Shown here: positions 38,117-47,649 of the stretch, piece after piece
How positions within the stretch are numbered: the first letter of the stretch is position 1
How the letters are laid out: each line of letters starts with the position of its first letter
Origin: a virus
Virus record (IMG/VR): IMGVR_UViG_3300013772_000006
Span: 1 to 64,000 of that record
DNA length: 64,000 bases
Direction: 5' to 3' (one strand)
Translations under genes and position numbers: made by a program
The notes under the pieces: generated by a model
What the model was told of the DNA's origin: nothing
The model's database searches: none
What the model saw: only the letters and a program-made list of their open reading frames with translations

Positions 38117-41115
38117 CCAAACTACGCGACTTTTTTTCTACCATTGTGCCTTGGCCGGAACCCGGCCAGCCGGGCTATATCAATCTACATTACACGATGA
38201 CGCGCCCCGGTGTTGCGGGTAAGCCATTTTGGAGCGGCCTGCCTACGCGAACGGTTGACGACTTTCTTTCTCGAGCTGCCTGGGCCGTTAAGCAAGATTT
38301 CATAAAGGATATTTACTATCGCCTGTCCTTGCAATCCGAAAAGAGAACTGATAAAAAAGGCAAGGATAAACCGGTTCGACTACAGAAGAATGTCCTTTCA
38401 CTCAAAGCGGTGTGGATCGATGTTGACGTCAAAGAGGAACCCAAGGGATATGCAACCATCGAGGCAGCGCTCGATGCGGTCGCCGCATTTGTTGAAGCGG
38501 CCGGCCTACCACCGCCTACTGCATTGGTTGGCTCTGGCGGCGGCTTACATATTTATTGGCGGAGCGCTCGTCCACTTTCACTAGAGGAATGGCAGCCGTA
38601 TGCGGAAGGTATTAAAACTGCTGCTTTGGCTTTTGGTCTTCGATGTGATGCTGGATGTACTGTCGATAGTGCCCGTGTACTTCGCGTTCCAGGTACCTTC
38701 AATCGCAAGATTGATCCGCCCCGCCCTGTGCGGCTTTTAGGGCTCCAGGAGAATGATTATGACTTCGAAACTGAACTTGCGGGAATTAAAGTTATTCGCC
38801 CTCATAGCCCTCACGGGGGACTGGGTTCTAGCGATGCGATACTTACAGGCACCCCGGCTGCCACTTTTGCCGGTCTTAAACAAGAAAGCCTTGCGGCTGG
38901 CCTCACGTCGCCAGAAACGCCGCTCGACCCGAAACCCATAATGATGGGCTGCGCGTTCCTACGGGACGCGCTTCTCACCGGAGGAAAAGATTATGACCAG
39001 CCCATGTGGAACCTTACAACTCTTGCTGCCACTTTCCTCGATGATGGGCAGGCGCTTGCTCATAAAATGGGGGCAGGGCATATCGAGTACACCGAGACTT
39101 CCACCGATGAGCTCTGGGCTCGAAAACTTCGCGAGCGCACGGATCGAGGTTTGGGATGGCCCAGTTGTCAAGCGATACAAGCTGCGGGAAGTAAAGTCTG
39201 CGCCACGTGCCCGCACTTCAAAGAAAAAAAGTCACCGCTCCACCTCACGCTCGTTGCCACACATACCCCCTCTACCCTATTGGCTAACAGTGCCAACATT
39301 GGACAACAAATAGAATCCCTGTCTTTGCCTGACGGCTTTGAAGTACACGACGGTTATATATGCAAGATGTTCATGAAAGAGTCGAAGGAAGAGGATCAGC
39401 CCCCGATTGCTGTTCCTCTAAAGCTGTTTCTGCGCCAGCTTTCCATGCCATTGGCCCATAAAGACGGTACTACCCATACCCTGAGTTTTACCACCTCCCT
39501 TGACAAAGGCTATACAGGTCGTGTATCTGTAGACCTTGAAACACTTATGGGCGGTGGTGTTGACCTGTTAAAGACAATAGGTCGCCTCGGGGTAATGACC
39601 TACCCGCCTAACGAACGCTATATTAAGGAGTTTTTCATGTCCTGGTTATCAAAATTGAACGAGGCCAACGCGGCTACCAAATCCGTGCCGTTCGGTTGGT
39701 GGGTGGAAAATGGTCAGCGCCACGGCTTCGTGTATGGTGGCCTTATTGTAAAGGATGGGGGTCGGCCGCCAGCGCCCGCGGGCATGGGGGATGCGAATAC
39801 CAGGGACATTTACCAACCAACGGGAGAAATACAGCCATGGATCGACGCCTGCAAGCTGGTGACCGATCAGCAGCGGCCCGAGTTAGATGCTATTATTGCG
39901 GCCTCGTTCGCTGCGCCGCTCATGGTCAGCCCCGCCGAATACTCTGCACTGTTAAGCGCGTGGGGCGCCACTGGGGTTGGAAAGTCTACTGCTATAAAAG
40001 TCGGACAGGCAGTGTGGGCACATCCAAAAAAGGCAAAAGAGGTCACACGGTCGACCGCTAACTCGGTGATCCACAAGATGGGTCAGCTGCGCAACCTGCC
40101 CGTCTATTGGGACGAGATCAAAAACAAGAAGGCCCAAGGGCAAGTCTTTGAAACATTCTTCGCCGGCAGTGACGGCATCGGTCCGGGGCGGCTGACGTCC
40201 AATATCGAGCAGCGGGCGCGTGATGACTGGCAGACGATGCTGATTATCGCCGCCAATCTTAGCTTTGTTGACCATGTTGTATCCGAACAAAAGACCACCG
40301 CGGCCGGTATCTACCGGGTGTTCGAGTACCATATTCCGTCGGTTCTCCCGGATGCACCGGGGCAGATGAACTCGGCCGACGCCAGTCGAATCACCCAGGA
40401 GCTCGAGAATAACTTTGGGCAGGTCGGTATGCAGTATGCCAAGCTGCTCGGGTCGGATCCCAAAGCCGCGGACGCGTACACCATGGCGATCTATCATGGA
40501 TTTTATAAGCGGGTGAAAGCAAACAAGGAAGAACGGTTTTGGTCATCGATCTGTGGCTGTTTAATCGCCGGTGCATGCTACGCGAATATGTTCGGTGCCC
40601 AGATTAATGTCGAGCGATTGACGGAGTTTTTAATCGAGGCATATGAGAAAAACCGCCAGCGTTTGACCGAGGAAGCCACCGAGGGCGGCACGGTAATAAA
40701 CACCACCGAGGCGCTGACTGGCTTCCTTAAAGCGCACGTCGAGAACACGCTGTACACGGATACCTTTCCGGTTGGGAAGGGTAAGCCAAAACCCGTCGCG
40801 TGTATATTTGGCCCCGACCCCAATCGGCCGAAGCCAATTTATGTCCAGTGGGCTACCGAGGCGCGTAAGCTCCGGATCGCCCGTCCGCGCTTCGCCAAAT
40901 ATATGCACGAGAATAATATCTCGCACCAGCAAATACTTAATGGCTTGAAGGACTATTTTGGGGCCATATCAAGCTATGCTGTCCTAGGTGCTGGAACGGT
41001 CCACACGTCCGGTCAAGAGCACATTATCACTATTCCGATACCAGAAGGGTCACCGTTCGAGGCCCAGATGCTCGCTCATGAACCGAAGGATATTGAGCAG
41101 GGGGATACCCTATGA
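38113..41115 (+). CDS. Primase-helicase (AEP-type primase with helicase ATPase)
   Basis: A 1000-residue replication protein. The N-terminal primase-polymerase part has VWIDVDVK near residue 97 (DxD), GSGGGLHIYW near 137 (sxH-type motif) and ARVLRVPGTFNRK. The C-terminal helicase part has AWGATGVGKST near residue 617 (Walker A), PVYWDEIKNKK (Walker B with DE) and a sensor-like MLIIAANLS. The Walker segment and surrounding helices resemble DUF927-type helicases. It primes and unwinds DNA for the family A polymerase. It starts at an ATG overlapping the upstream stop. Confidence 0.85.
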   Translation: MTKLRDFFSTIVPWPEPGQPGYINLHYTMTRPGVAGKPFWSGLPTRTVDDFLSRAAWAVKQDFIKDIYYRLSLQSEKRTDKKGKDKPVRLQKNVLSLKAVWIDVDVKEEPKGYATIEAALDAVAAFVEAAGLPPPTALVGSGGGLHIYWRSARPLSLEEWQPYAEGIKTAALAFGLRCDAGCTVDSARVLRVPGTFNRKIDPPRPVRLLGLQENDYDFETELAGIKVIRPHSPHGGLGSSDAILTGTPAATFAGLKQESLAAGLTSPETPLDPKPIMMGCAFLRDALLTGGKDYDQPMWNLTTLAATFLDDGQALAHKMGAGHIEYTETSTDELWARKLRERTDRGLGWPSCQAIQAAGSKVCATCPHFKEKKSPLHLTLVATHTPSTLLANSANIGQQIESLSLPDGFEVHDGYICKMFMKESKEEDQPPIAVPLKLFLRQLSMPLAHKDGTTHTLSFTTSLDKGYTGRVSVDLETLMGGGVDLLKTIGRLGVMTYPPNERYIKEFFMSWLSKLNEANAATKSVPFGWWVENGQRHGFVYGGLIVKDGGRPPAPAGMGDANTRDIYQPTGEIQPWIDACKLVTDQQRPELDAIIAASFAAPLMVSPAEYSALLSAWGATGVGKSTAIKVGQAVWAHPKKAKEVTRSTANSVIHKMGQLRNLPVYWDEIKNKKAQGQVFETFFAGSDGIGPGRLTSNIEQRARDDWQTMLIIAANLSFVDHVVSEQKTTAAGIYRVFEYHIPSVLPDAPGQMNSADASRITQELENNFGQVGMQYAKLLGSDPKAADAYTMAIYHGFYKRVKANKEERFWSSICGCLIAGACYANMFGAQINVERLTEFLIEAYEKNRQRLTEEATEGGTVINTTEALTGFLKAHVENTLYTDTFPVGKGKPKPVACIFGPDPNRPKPIYVQWATEARKLRIARPRFAKYMHENNISHQQILNGLKDYFGAISSYAVLGAGTVHTSGQEHIITIPIPEGSPFEAQMLAHEPKDIEQGDTL

Positions 41116-41309
41116 GCATCGATGGTATGCATCCGGGTGTTGTCGGCGGTAAGCGTGTGTTTCCGCGGTCCAATACCTGCGCCAACAGTTCCTTGCACAA
41201 GCGGTTGAACCGTGCTAAGGCAGGCATCGAGAAACACCTCGAGGCGCACCCTAAGGACGGGCGCAGTTCGACCCGACTAGCGGATATAAATCGGATCCTC
41301 AAAGGATGA
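41112..41309 (+). CDS. Hypothetical basic protein (65 aa)
   Basis: A 65-residue basic protein (VFPRSNTCANSSLHKRLNRA, KAGIEKHLEAHPKDGRSSTR). Overlap with the primase-helicase stop as ATGA shows co-translation. It is helical and positively charged, so nucleic acid contact is possible. No family is recognised. Confidence 0.6.
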   Translation: MSIDGMHPGVVGGKRVFPRSNTCANSSLHKRLNRAKAGIEKHLEAHPKDGRSSTRLADINRILKG

Positions 41310-41315
41310 TGGAGC

Positions 41316-41753
41316 ATGACGACGATTTGTTTTCGGGCGGGTGTGCTGGCCGGGGATGGCCGGGAGACTATCCTCGAGGACCGGGAGAGCTCGTACATCG
41401 ACAACGACACGAGCATCAAAGTCTTCAAGCTGAAAGATGGAAGGCTTTTCGGCGCCAGCAAAACGTCCGAAGCGTGTCTACGTCTGCACGAGTCCCTCAT
41501 AAAAGGCCATCCGGCCCCGAAGCTTGAGGATATCAACGGGCTGCTAATTGACCGGCGCGGCCGTATTTGGTTTTTTGAAGGTACAATGTGGTACCGGATC
41601 AAACACAAATACTTTGCAATTGGCTCCGGTGCCCGTTTTGCTTTGCCGGCCATGGACGCCGGGGCCACCGCGATCGAAGCTTGCAAGATCGGGATCAAGC
41701 GGGATCCCTACTCGGGGGGCCAAGTTACATCAGTGAGGCTTGGACGGAAATGA
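41316..41753 (+). CDS. Proteasome-like (Ntn-hydrolase) phage protein
   Basis: A 145-residue protein. MTTICFRAGVLAGDGRETIL at the start and FAIGSGARFALPAMDAGATA followed by EACKIGIKRDPYSGGQV at the end match the N- and C-terminal halves of phage proteasome/HslV-like proteins. In active members a Thr near the start is the nucleophile after Met removal; here Thr2 and Thr3 are available. The role in phages is unknown, possibly virion-protein processing or an anti-host function. It lies after the replication genes. Confidence 0.7.
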   Translation: MTTICFRAGVLAGDGRETILEDRESSYIDNDTSIKVFKLKDGRLFGASKTSEACLRLHESLIKGHPAPKLEDINGLLIDRRGRIWFFEGTMWYRIKHKYFAIGSGARFALPAMDAGATAIEACKIGIKRDPYSGGQVTSVRLGRK

Positions 41754-41833
41754 TCGCCCATGATGCCGGTGAGCAGGAGGTTCGTCATCTCAGCTGGATT
41801 GTCCAGCATGCTTGTAACAAAAGACTGGACTAA
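41750..41833 (+). CDS. Possible microprotein (27 aa) linking two genes
   Basis: A 27-codon frame (MIAHDAGEQEVRHLSWIVQH ...) whose ATG overlaps the proteasome-like stop as ATGA and whose TAA lies one base before the next ATG. GAGGCTTGG precedes it, and the same string recurs before the gene at 42856. The coupling is suggestive, but so short a frame may be only a leader. Confidence 0.25.
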   Translation: MIAHDAGEQEVRHLSWIVQHACNKRLD

Positions 41834-41834
41834 A

Positions 41835-42842
41835 ATGAATAGCACCATCACCCCCCAGCAATTCGATCCGCTCGCCGGGTCGCTTCATTATGACAGTACA
41901 GCAGCCATCACTACGGCTATTGCATCGACACCAGCCGGTGGTAAACTAACATTACCAGGCACTGAGAGCGGCTATTTGGTTTCTAATGGGTTCACCATCA
42001 CGCGACCCATCAACATCGTAGGCGACGGTGATGCAACCTCATTTACCGGTTCGCTGCCGGTGAACACCGACCTTTTCCATGTCACGCTTCCGGCCGGGGC
42101 TGTGATGCGTGATTTCTCGTTCACCGATATGAAGCTGTTGGTGACCGGCGCTAGAAGCTGGTTTCATATTGATACAACCGCGGCGGCTAACACGTATTTG
42201 CCGGGACTGAGGATAGCGGACATTCTCGCGCCGGTCAGTCCGCTGCTCTATGGCATCTGGGCAGACGGGCTGGCGAACGGTGCTGGTCTATCACAAGCCG
42301 AGTTTGAGCGTTGTCAATTAACCGTCGATGGTCATAGCCCGAACGCCTGCATCATGTTGCAGAATGTCGGCGATAGTATACGTGTCAAGGGTGGCTTGAT
42401 GACCGGTACCGCTTATGGGTTATATTTGGCACAAGTTTCCGGTGCTGGCAGTTTCATTCTTGATGGTACTAACATTACATCTTCTGGTGGACTCGTCGTG
42501 CAAAATGCCACAAAGCCGATATTCAGGGACTTCGAGATTGAGTTGTCTAATTTTGACATGCTTAAGCTGACTACTAATCCTGGCTTCGTCTCTTCGGGGG
42601 CCGCGATCTACATTGAAGCTGCTGACGGGGCCACCATCGGTCCGGGCCAAATACAGGCTATTGCCGGTTCCGTCAATTTCAATGAGGCGATTTATCTAGG
42701 GGCCGTGGCAAACGTGTCTATTGATGATATGCGTTTTGCCAGTACCGTGGGTGGGATTGGCATAAACCGGGGTGCCGGGGCCAGTGGTACTAACATTGGT
42801 ACAAAAAATACCTTCAACGGTTTTATTATTAATGTCACATGA
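41835..42842 (+). CDS. Beta-helix (pectate-lyase-fold) tailspike-like protein
   Basis: A 335-residue protein. FDPLAGSLHYDSTAAITTAI with GGKLTLPGTESGYLVSNGF and INIVGDGD is the standard entry into a phage right-handed beta-helix, followed by repetitive short strands and turns (NGFTITRP, LDGTNITSSGG). I chose MNSTITPQQ; longer starts read into the preceding gene region. It is unusual to find it at the end of the rightward replication block rather than with the leftward tail genes. It could be a receptor-binding spike or depolymerase; no catalytic residues are identified. Confidence 0.65.
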   Translation: MNSTITPQQFDPLAGSLHYDSTAAITTAIASTPAGGKLTLPGTESGYLVSNGFTITRPINIVGDGDATSFTGSLPVNTDLFHVTLPAGAVMRDFSFTDMKLLVTGARSWFHIDTTAAANTYLPGLRIADILAPVSPLLYGIWADGLANGAGLSQAEFERCQLTVDGHSPNACIMLQNVGDSIRVKGGLMTGTAYGLYLAQVSGAGSFILDGTNITSSGGLVVQNATKPIFRDFEIELSNFDMLKLTTNPGFVSSGAAIYIEAADGATIGPGQIQAIAGSVNFNEAIYLGAVANVSIDDMRFASTVGGIGINRGAGASGTNIGTKNTFNGFIINVT

Positions 42843-42855
42843 GGCTTGGACGCCA

Positions 42856-43008
42856 ATGACTTTGGAATACAGGTGCTCGAAGTGTGGGACATTATTAGAC
42901 ACCAGTAATGCGGATGAACTAATTAATCACTATCTGGTTGTACCCTATCCGCGTAAACGACGTATAATGGATATCCTGTTATCGATTAAGCAATGGTGGC
43001 AAAAATGA
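42856..43008 (+). CDS. Hypothetical zinc-knuckle microprotein (50 aa)
   Basis: A 50-residue protein (MTLEYRCSKCGTLLDTSNAD) with one CxxC pair near the start, suggesting half of a zinc site, and a basic C-terminal helix (RKRRIMDILLSIKQWWQK). GAGG lies upstream. It overlaps the next gene as ATGA. No family is recognised. Confidence 0.5.
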   Translation: MTLEYRCSKCGTLLDTSNADELINHYLVVPYPRKRRIMDILLSIKQWWQK

Positions 43009-43181
43009 GCACTTCCTTTATTGAAGATATGGAAAATCTCGCGGCCATGATTGAATGGCTGCAACATGAGCTAAAAGAAATTGAGCTATATGCCGATGCG
43101 TCATGCGAAGGCGCAGGCGAGCCGGAGTTTAGCCAGTTCAGTTGGATTGCGGCGCGGGCTCGTAGGGCAAGGGTACAATGA
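43005..43181 (+). CDS. Hypothetical small protein (58 aa)
   Basis: A 58-residue helical protein (FIEDMENLAAMIEWLQHELK). A negatively charged first half precedes an Arg-rich end. It overlaps both neighbours as ATGA. No family is recognised. Confidence 0.55.
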   Translation: MSTSFIEDMENLAAMIEWLQHELKEIELYADASCEGAGEPEFSQFSWIAARARRARVQ

Positions 43182-43318
43182 GTGTCTGGCTGCTCCTAAT
43201 CACGACCGCTTGTTATATCGGTGCCGCCCTAGCCGAGGCGCGCAACGGCCATTATCCTATGGCTCTAGTGTTTACCGGGTATACGATCGCCAACTTTGGC
43301 CTTATAGCCGCGCTTTAA
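43178..43318 (+). CDS. Small membrane protein (46 aa), last rightward gene
   Basis: A 46-residue protein with two hydrophobic stretches (VWLLLITTACYIGAALA and PMALVFTGYTIANFGLIAAL) around a polar loop (EARNGHY). Its stop overlaps the stop of a minus-strand virion gene, so the two blocks converge without a spacer. The function is unknown. Confidence 0.5.
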   Translation: MSVWLLLITTACYIGAALAEARNGHYPMALVFTGYTIANFGLIAAL

Positions 43319-43644
43319 CCCTTGATCTGTTTCTTGGTGTTCGGCGGCGTATTGGGCTTTGTGGAGCCTTTTTCATAGTCGTCATCGTCGTCGTCTCTGC
43401 CCTCATCCTTATCGCGGAACTCGACTTCCTCTTTCAGGAATTGCCGGGTGCGACCTAGCACGGGTCCGCCGGCGGCGTAACCCGCGTCTCGAGGTTTCAT
43501 TCCCTTACTGAGCATGGCTGAGCCTTTGTCTGCTTTGTTAAACTCTTTGGCGACCTTAACAGAGGGGCCGCCGCCCCCTGGCATTTTCCACCCGTGGCTA
43601 ATTGCCGCCATGAGCCTAGCCTGTGGAGGTGTTGTACTTGGCAT
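43315..43644 (-). CDS. Small virion-region protein (109 aa), acidic-basic
   Basis: A 109-residue protein. KMPGGGGPSVKVAKEFNKAD is a motif shared with small proteins near phage structural genes. AAGGPVLGRTRQFL also recurs in form in the next virion proteins. A run of six Asp lies at about residues 86-91 in a highly charged C-terminus. AAAGG precedes the ATG. It ends the leftward structural operon and converges with the rightward block. The function is unknown; a minor virion or assembly protein is likely. Confidence 0.6.
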   Translation of the reverse strand: MPSTTPPQARLMAAISHGWKMPGGGGPSVKVAKEFNKADKGSAMLSKGMKPRDAGYAAGGPVLGRTRQFLKEEVEFRDKDEGRDDDDDDYEKGSTKPNTPPNTKKQIKG

Positions 43645-43668
43645 TGATGAAGCCTTTCTTAATGTTGG

Positions 43669-46600
43669 CTATTGACGCCGGGCAATATCCCGGTTTTCAG
43701 CGTTTGTTTTTGCCCGCCAATCGCGGGTCTGGTACTTGCGTTGCTGTGCATCGTAGCGGGCCTTGTCCGCTTCTTGCGGCGGCGCTGTTCTAAGTGCGAA
43801 GAACCGGTCTATCAGGGTCAGGTTCGAACCACGAACCGGTGGTGTGTACATATTTTTAAGCGAGATCGGCGACATGTTTGTTAGTGCGTGTTGGGCGAAC
43901 TGCGCGACTTGCGTCAACGGGTTCTCTCGTTTATCATAGATCACCTTGTTCCGCCAGTCTTCATTCATAAGCGCTTCCACGACCAGTTTCACCGGTGCTG
44001 ATAGTTTGGCATAGACTTCCTTCGTGGGGCTGTTGTACCAGCCGACAATTTCCTTCTGGTAGCCTGGGAGCAGGGCGCGTTCCGGTTGGCCCGATGGCAG
44101 TGTGCCGCCGGTCTGTGGGAACATGACATCCAGGCTTTGGGTTGGCACCAAGCCAGTTTTGATATATTGATAGGCACTATTTATCAGCGGAATACCGATA
44201 TAAAATCCCAACGCATAAGATGCATTTGGATCCCAATTTTTTCCGGCCGGGTTCATCCGCCCTTGCAGCAGGCTCTTGGTGCCGCCGCCAAGTGCTCGGA
44301 CGGTGCCGAGGAACCATGAAGGCGCGTATATGAAGGTCTGGGCGAGCTGCTTGAAGGTCTTGTTCCAGTGGATGTTATCATAGTTCATTTCGCCCATCAC
44401 GTTATCAGAGGCGTCACCAATCCTTGCAGCCATTTCACTGATCTGCGGGTAGGTAGCGTCTGGATGCGCGCCCATCCAGGTTTTCATTGCCTCCATTGAT
44501 GCGCCGGTTTTCACACGCGGAATATAATAGTCAAAGAGGGGCGAGGCAATTGTTTGAACGACACGGCCGAGGCCGCTCATCACTTCTTTTCCCGCTTGCA
44601 GGGCTTGTCCGGCTAAACCCTGTTGTTCCATCACGTTGTTGATGGCATCTTTAAACTCACTCCCCAAGCTTCCACGCTGATATGCTGTAGCGAGAGTGGA
44701 CTTCGCGGTAAATTTATAGGATGGGTCCGGATTTTTTATGATTGGCGCGTTCGCCTCTGTCAGTGCCTTCATGACGGCTTGAATTTCCGGCGGTGAGGAC
44801 TCCGGATTTAGGTACCACTGTTGTCCCAGTTTGCCCTGTTGGTAGCGGTGATAAGGTGCCAAAGGGGATTGCGCGATCTTGGAGAGGGCTGCTTTGGGAT
44901 CGGTGAATAACTTCGAAGCACCGAGGCCGAGGTCATATAGAAAACTCTCGTTGGTTATGGTAACACCGTGGAACATGTTGAACCCGAACAAAAGGCCGGT
45001 GGTGGCATTTGATATACGCTGGGCTGCATTTGCAATGGTCTGTGCCTCCGCGTTTCCCTTCCAGGGAGAGCTGATATGATTATTGTAGAGAGCCGCTACC
45101 TCTTTCGGTGCATACAGTTGGCCGTCTGGACGGCCAGCACGCCCAAGTATTGGATCCCATCCAGGCGGCACAGAAGTCGGAGGTTCAGGATGCCCTGACG
45201 CAGCTCCGCCGCCAGTGCTTTCAACATACTTCATCATCCCTTGCATAATGGATTGATCACGAATTTGCGAGGTAGCAATGAAGTCTCTCATACTCTCGGT
45301 ATACCGGGCTCCTCCCTCGATCATATCGTTCGTGTCTAGTTCGAGCCCGGCTTTTAGGCCATCTGGAATAGTTGGATAGGCTCGGTGATGCATGCTCGAG
45401 GCGGACCCCTGTTTTTCGAACCACTGCGCTGTAAACTCATCAGCCGCTTCCTTATTCTTCCAGTACTGTGGGAAGGACTTCTGTAAGAACTCCTGTTGCT
45501 CCATCCCATTTAGGGTCTTAAGGTCGTTCTCCACAGCCTTATAGTTCGCCCACCAACCGGTAACGAGCTCACGGAGGTCGGGCCGCACCATATTCAGGTT
45601 GCCGGTATTGGCACCAATCATGGCATTGATCTTATCCTGTTCGGGCGCGGCGTTCAGGATAGGCCGGAACGGCTCCATGGCCGAGTAGAACGCCTGCTTC
45701 GCTTGCCCCTGGATACCGATGAATTTACGCATCATCAGGTCCATCTGTCGTGCCAACGGTGTGACTGTGTTGGGACTAATGATGCGCCCCAATAGGTTAT
45801 TACGTAGCGACAGGGGGGCCTTTGGCGCTTGGCTGGAGGCGATTGCAGCTTGTGTAGCCGCTGGCGGTCCCGCAGGTGGTTCGGGTGCGGTCTCCGGCGT
45901 CTGCGGTTTCTGAAACGTACTCGAGTAGGAGGCTGGGTCATTTAGGTCAAATGGCACTTGCCCATACTCAGGCTTTGGATTAAGTAGCGCGGCTGTCCGT
46001 GCGGTGTCCGCCTTTTCTTTAGCGGCCGCCATCATTGTGTCAGTAGGAGCAGGTTCTCCTTCTGCTGGCGGATGCGCAAACGTGGCCGGGTTATTTGGAT
46101 CATAGGCCGCGGGCGGGTAGTCGGGTTGTGGATTAAGCAGCTTTGCAGTCTGTTCCGTGGCCGCTTTTTCTCTCGCCGCCTGCATCATATCCGGCTGTTC
46201 GCCCGGCCGGGTATTAGCATAGGAGGCCGGATCATTTGGGTCAAACGGTACAGTCGTGTCTGGCTTCGGATTAAGTAGCGATGTGGATCGTTCCGTGGCC
46301 GCTTTTTCACGCGCCGCGGCCATCATCGGGCTCTGGTCTAATGCGGCCGCAAGAGTTGGATCAGTTACGCCTTCCGACATAAGGGACGTTGTTGGTACCG
46401 CATTATCCTTCGGTGCTGTTACGGTCGGCCGCGGGCCACCGGGAGGTTGCGGATGATCAACAGCTACTCCCGCTGCATCCGAGGCAATAGGTACCCGTTG
46501 ACCCGGACTATCGAACGACGGATCTGATTTGTTGCCACCAATAGTTACCGTGCCACTTGGATCATAGTCAGGTTTTGGATTAAGGAGCGCCGCGGTGCGC

Positions 46601-47637
46601 TCTGTTGCTGCTTTTTCCCTAGCAGCCTGCATCATTTTCTCTTCGGGGTTAGCTGCCCCATACTCTTCGTCGGTCATTTCGTGACCTGGGAGCGGCTCTT
46701 CTTCTCCCCGCATCCCAGAGTATTCCTCTGGCAGATCAGGGTTGTATCCCGTTGCAGGCGCGCCTGTTTGCCGTTCGTCTGCTGCTTGTGCTTCCTGCGC
46801 GGCCGCGTCCCCCGCTGCTGCTTCGCCCCGGGCTTTAAGCCCACGACCGATCGCACCAACCCCTGCATGGCCGGCCATTAGTATACCTGTCAGCGCGGCG
46901 TTTTGCGCGCCAGCCGCTAGTATACCTTCGGTGACGTCGTCGCCTCGTGCTATGTTCTTACCGGCTTGTTCAGCCGTTCCGATCCCGCCTTGGAGCCCTG
47001 CTTGCGTGAAGATATGCATTAATATAGGTGCCGCTGCCTTAATTGGAAACGCTGCCCACGATACCGTGGAACCACCAGCGGTTATCGAGGCGGTCTTCAT
47101 TGCTTCTGTAAACGCTTTATCCTTGTCCCCATCAAATTTTTGCAGGCCACTCTGATATTCATCGTAGAGGTCTTGAATACCACTGATGGCGCCATAGCCA
47201 AGGGAGCCACTTGCCAGGCCTCCCGGGCCAGAGACAAGAGTGCCGGCTGAGCCGGCACCTAGACCGGCAATCAGGGCGGGTATTGATTTGAATATCCCGT
47301 GGGTGATCTGCGCCGCTTCGCCAGTGAACTGTTCAGGTGCTTCCTGGGCTACGTCTTGGCCGCCGAGTAATTGGGCACCGCCGGCCAGGCTCTTGAAGCC
47401 TGCGGCTATACCACTTGGGATTGCGCCTAGGATACCCGTTTTCTCTGGCGGGGTGGCGGAATAGTCGCCGCTATTTGCGTCGGCAGCACTGATAACCCGA
47501 GCTGGCGGGGTCGCCGAATAGTCACCGCTATTCGCCTCATCCGCCGATATGGTTTGCGGTGGTGGCGCGGCTGAATAGTCGCCGCTATTAGCTTCGTCCG
47601 TACTTACAGTCGGGAGTTCGTCTTGCTGGTCTGCCAC
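43669..47637 (-). CDS. Large internal virion protein (1322 aa)
   Basis: A 1322-residue protein, the largest in the window, starting at GTG behind AAGGTG. The first 60 residues contain three copies of an ANSGDYSA.PP motif. Residues 330-560 contain five copies of a MMQAAREKAATERTAALLNP-type module separated by Asp-Pro-rich linkers. From about residue 600 the protein is large, helical and globular. It follows two other internal-virion-type proteins in the operon. It is probably ejected with DNA into the host, as in other podovirus-like phages. No lysozyme or protease motif was found. Confidence 0.6.
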   Translation of the reverse strand: MADQQDELPTVSTDEANSGDYSAAPPPQTISADEANSGDYSATPPARVISAADANSGDYSATPPEKTGILGAIPSGIAAGFKSLAGGAQLLGGQDVAQEAPEQFTGEAAQITHGIFKSIPALIAGLGAGSAGTLVSGPGGLASGSLGYGAISGIQDLYDEYQSGLQKFDGDKDKAFTEAMKTASITAGGSTVSWAAFPIKAAAPILMHIFTQAGLQGGIGTAEQAGKNIARGDDVTEGILAAGAQNAALTGILMAGHAGVGAIGRGLKARGEAAAGDAAAQEAQAADERQTGAPATGYNPDLPEEYSGMRGEEEPLPGHEMTDEEYGAANPEEKMMQAAREKAATERTAALLNPKPDYDPSGTVTIGGNKSDPSFDSPGQRVPIASDAAGVAVDHPQPPGGPRPTVTAPKDNAVPTTSLMSEGVTDPTLAAALDQSPMMAAAREKAATERSTSLLNPKPDTTVPFDPNDPASYANTRPGEQPDMMQAAREKAATEQTAKLLNPQPDYPPAAYDPNNPATFAHPPAEGEPAPTDTMMAAAKEKADTARTAALLNPKPEYGQVPFDLNDPASYSSTFQKPQTPETAPEPPAGPPAATQAAIASSQAPKAPLSLRNNLLGRIISPNTVTPLARQMDLMMRKFIGIQGQAKQAFYSAMEPFRPILNAAPEQDKINAMIGANTGNLNMVRPDLRELVTGWWANYKAVENDLKTLNGMEQQEFLQKSFPQYWKNKEAADEFTAQWFEKQGSASSMHHRAYPTIPDGLKAGLELDTNDMIEGGARYTESMRDFIATSQIRDQSIMQGMMKYVESTGGGAASGHPEPPTSVPPGWDPILGRAGRPDGQLYAPKEVAALYNNHISSPWKGNAEAQTIANAAQRISNATTGLLFGFNMFHGVTITNESFLYDLGLGASKLFTDPKAALSKIAQSPLAPYHRYQQGKLGQQWYLNPESSPPEIQAVMKALTEANAPIIKNPDPSYKFTAKSTLATAYQRGSLGSEFKDAINNVMEQQGLAGQALQAGKEVMSGLGRVVQTIASPLFDYYIPRVKTGASMEAMKTWMGAHPDATYPQISEMAARIGDASDNVMGEMNYDNIHWNKTFKQLAQTFIYAPSWFLGTVRALGGGTKSLLQGRMNPAGKNWDPNASYALGFYIGIPLINSAYQYIKTGLVPTQSLDVMFPQTGGTLPSGQPERALLPGYQKEIVGWYNSPTKEVYAKLSAPVKLVVEALMNEDWRNKVIYDKRENPLTQVAQFAQHALTNMSPISLKNMYTPPVRGSNLTLIDRFFALRTAPPQEADKARYDAQQRKYQTRDWRAKTNAENRDIARRQ

Positions 47638-47649
47638 ATGATCACCTTA

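Noticed and set aside
43822-43831. GGTTCGAACC as a tRNA T-loop
   Set aside because: Lies in the coding C-terminus of the 1322-residue protein with no cloverleaf.
46074-46278. Plus-strand frames opposite the giant virion protein (also 45719 and 46742)
   Set aside because: Shadows of the repeated modules on the other strand; no ribosome binding sites and Arg/Ile-rich random composition.
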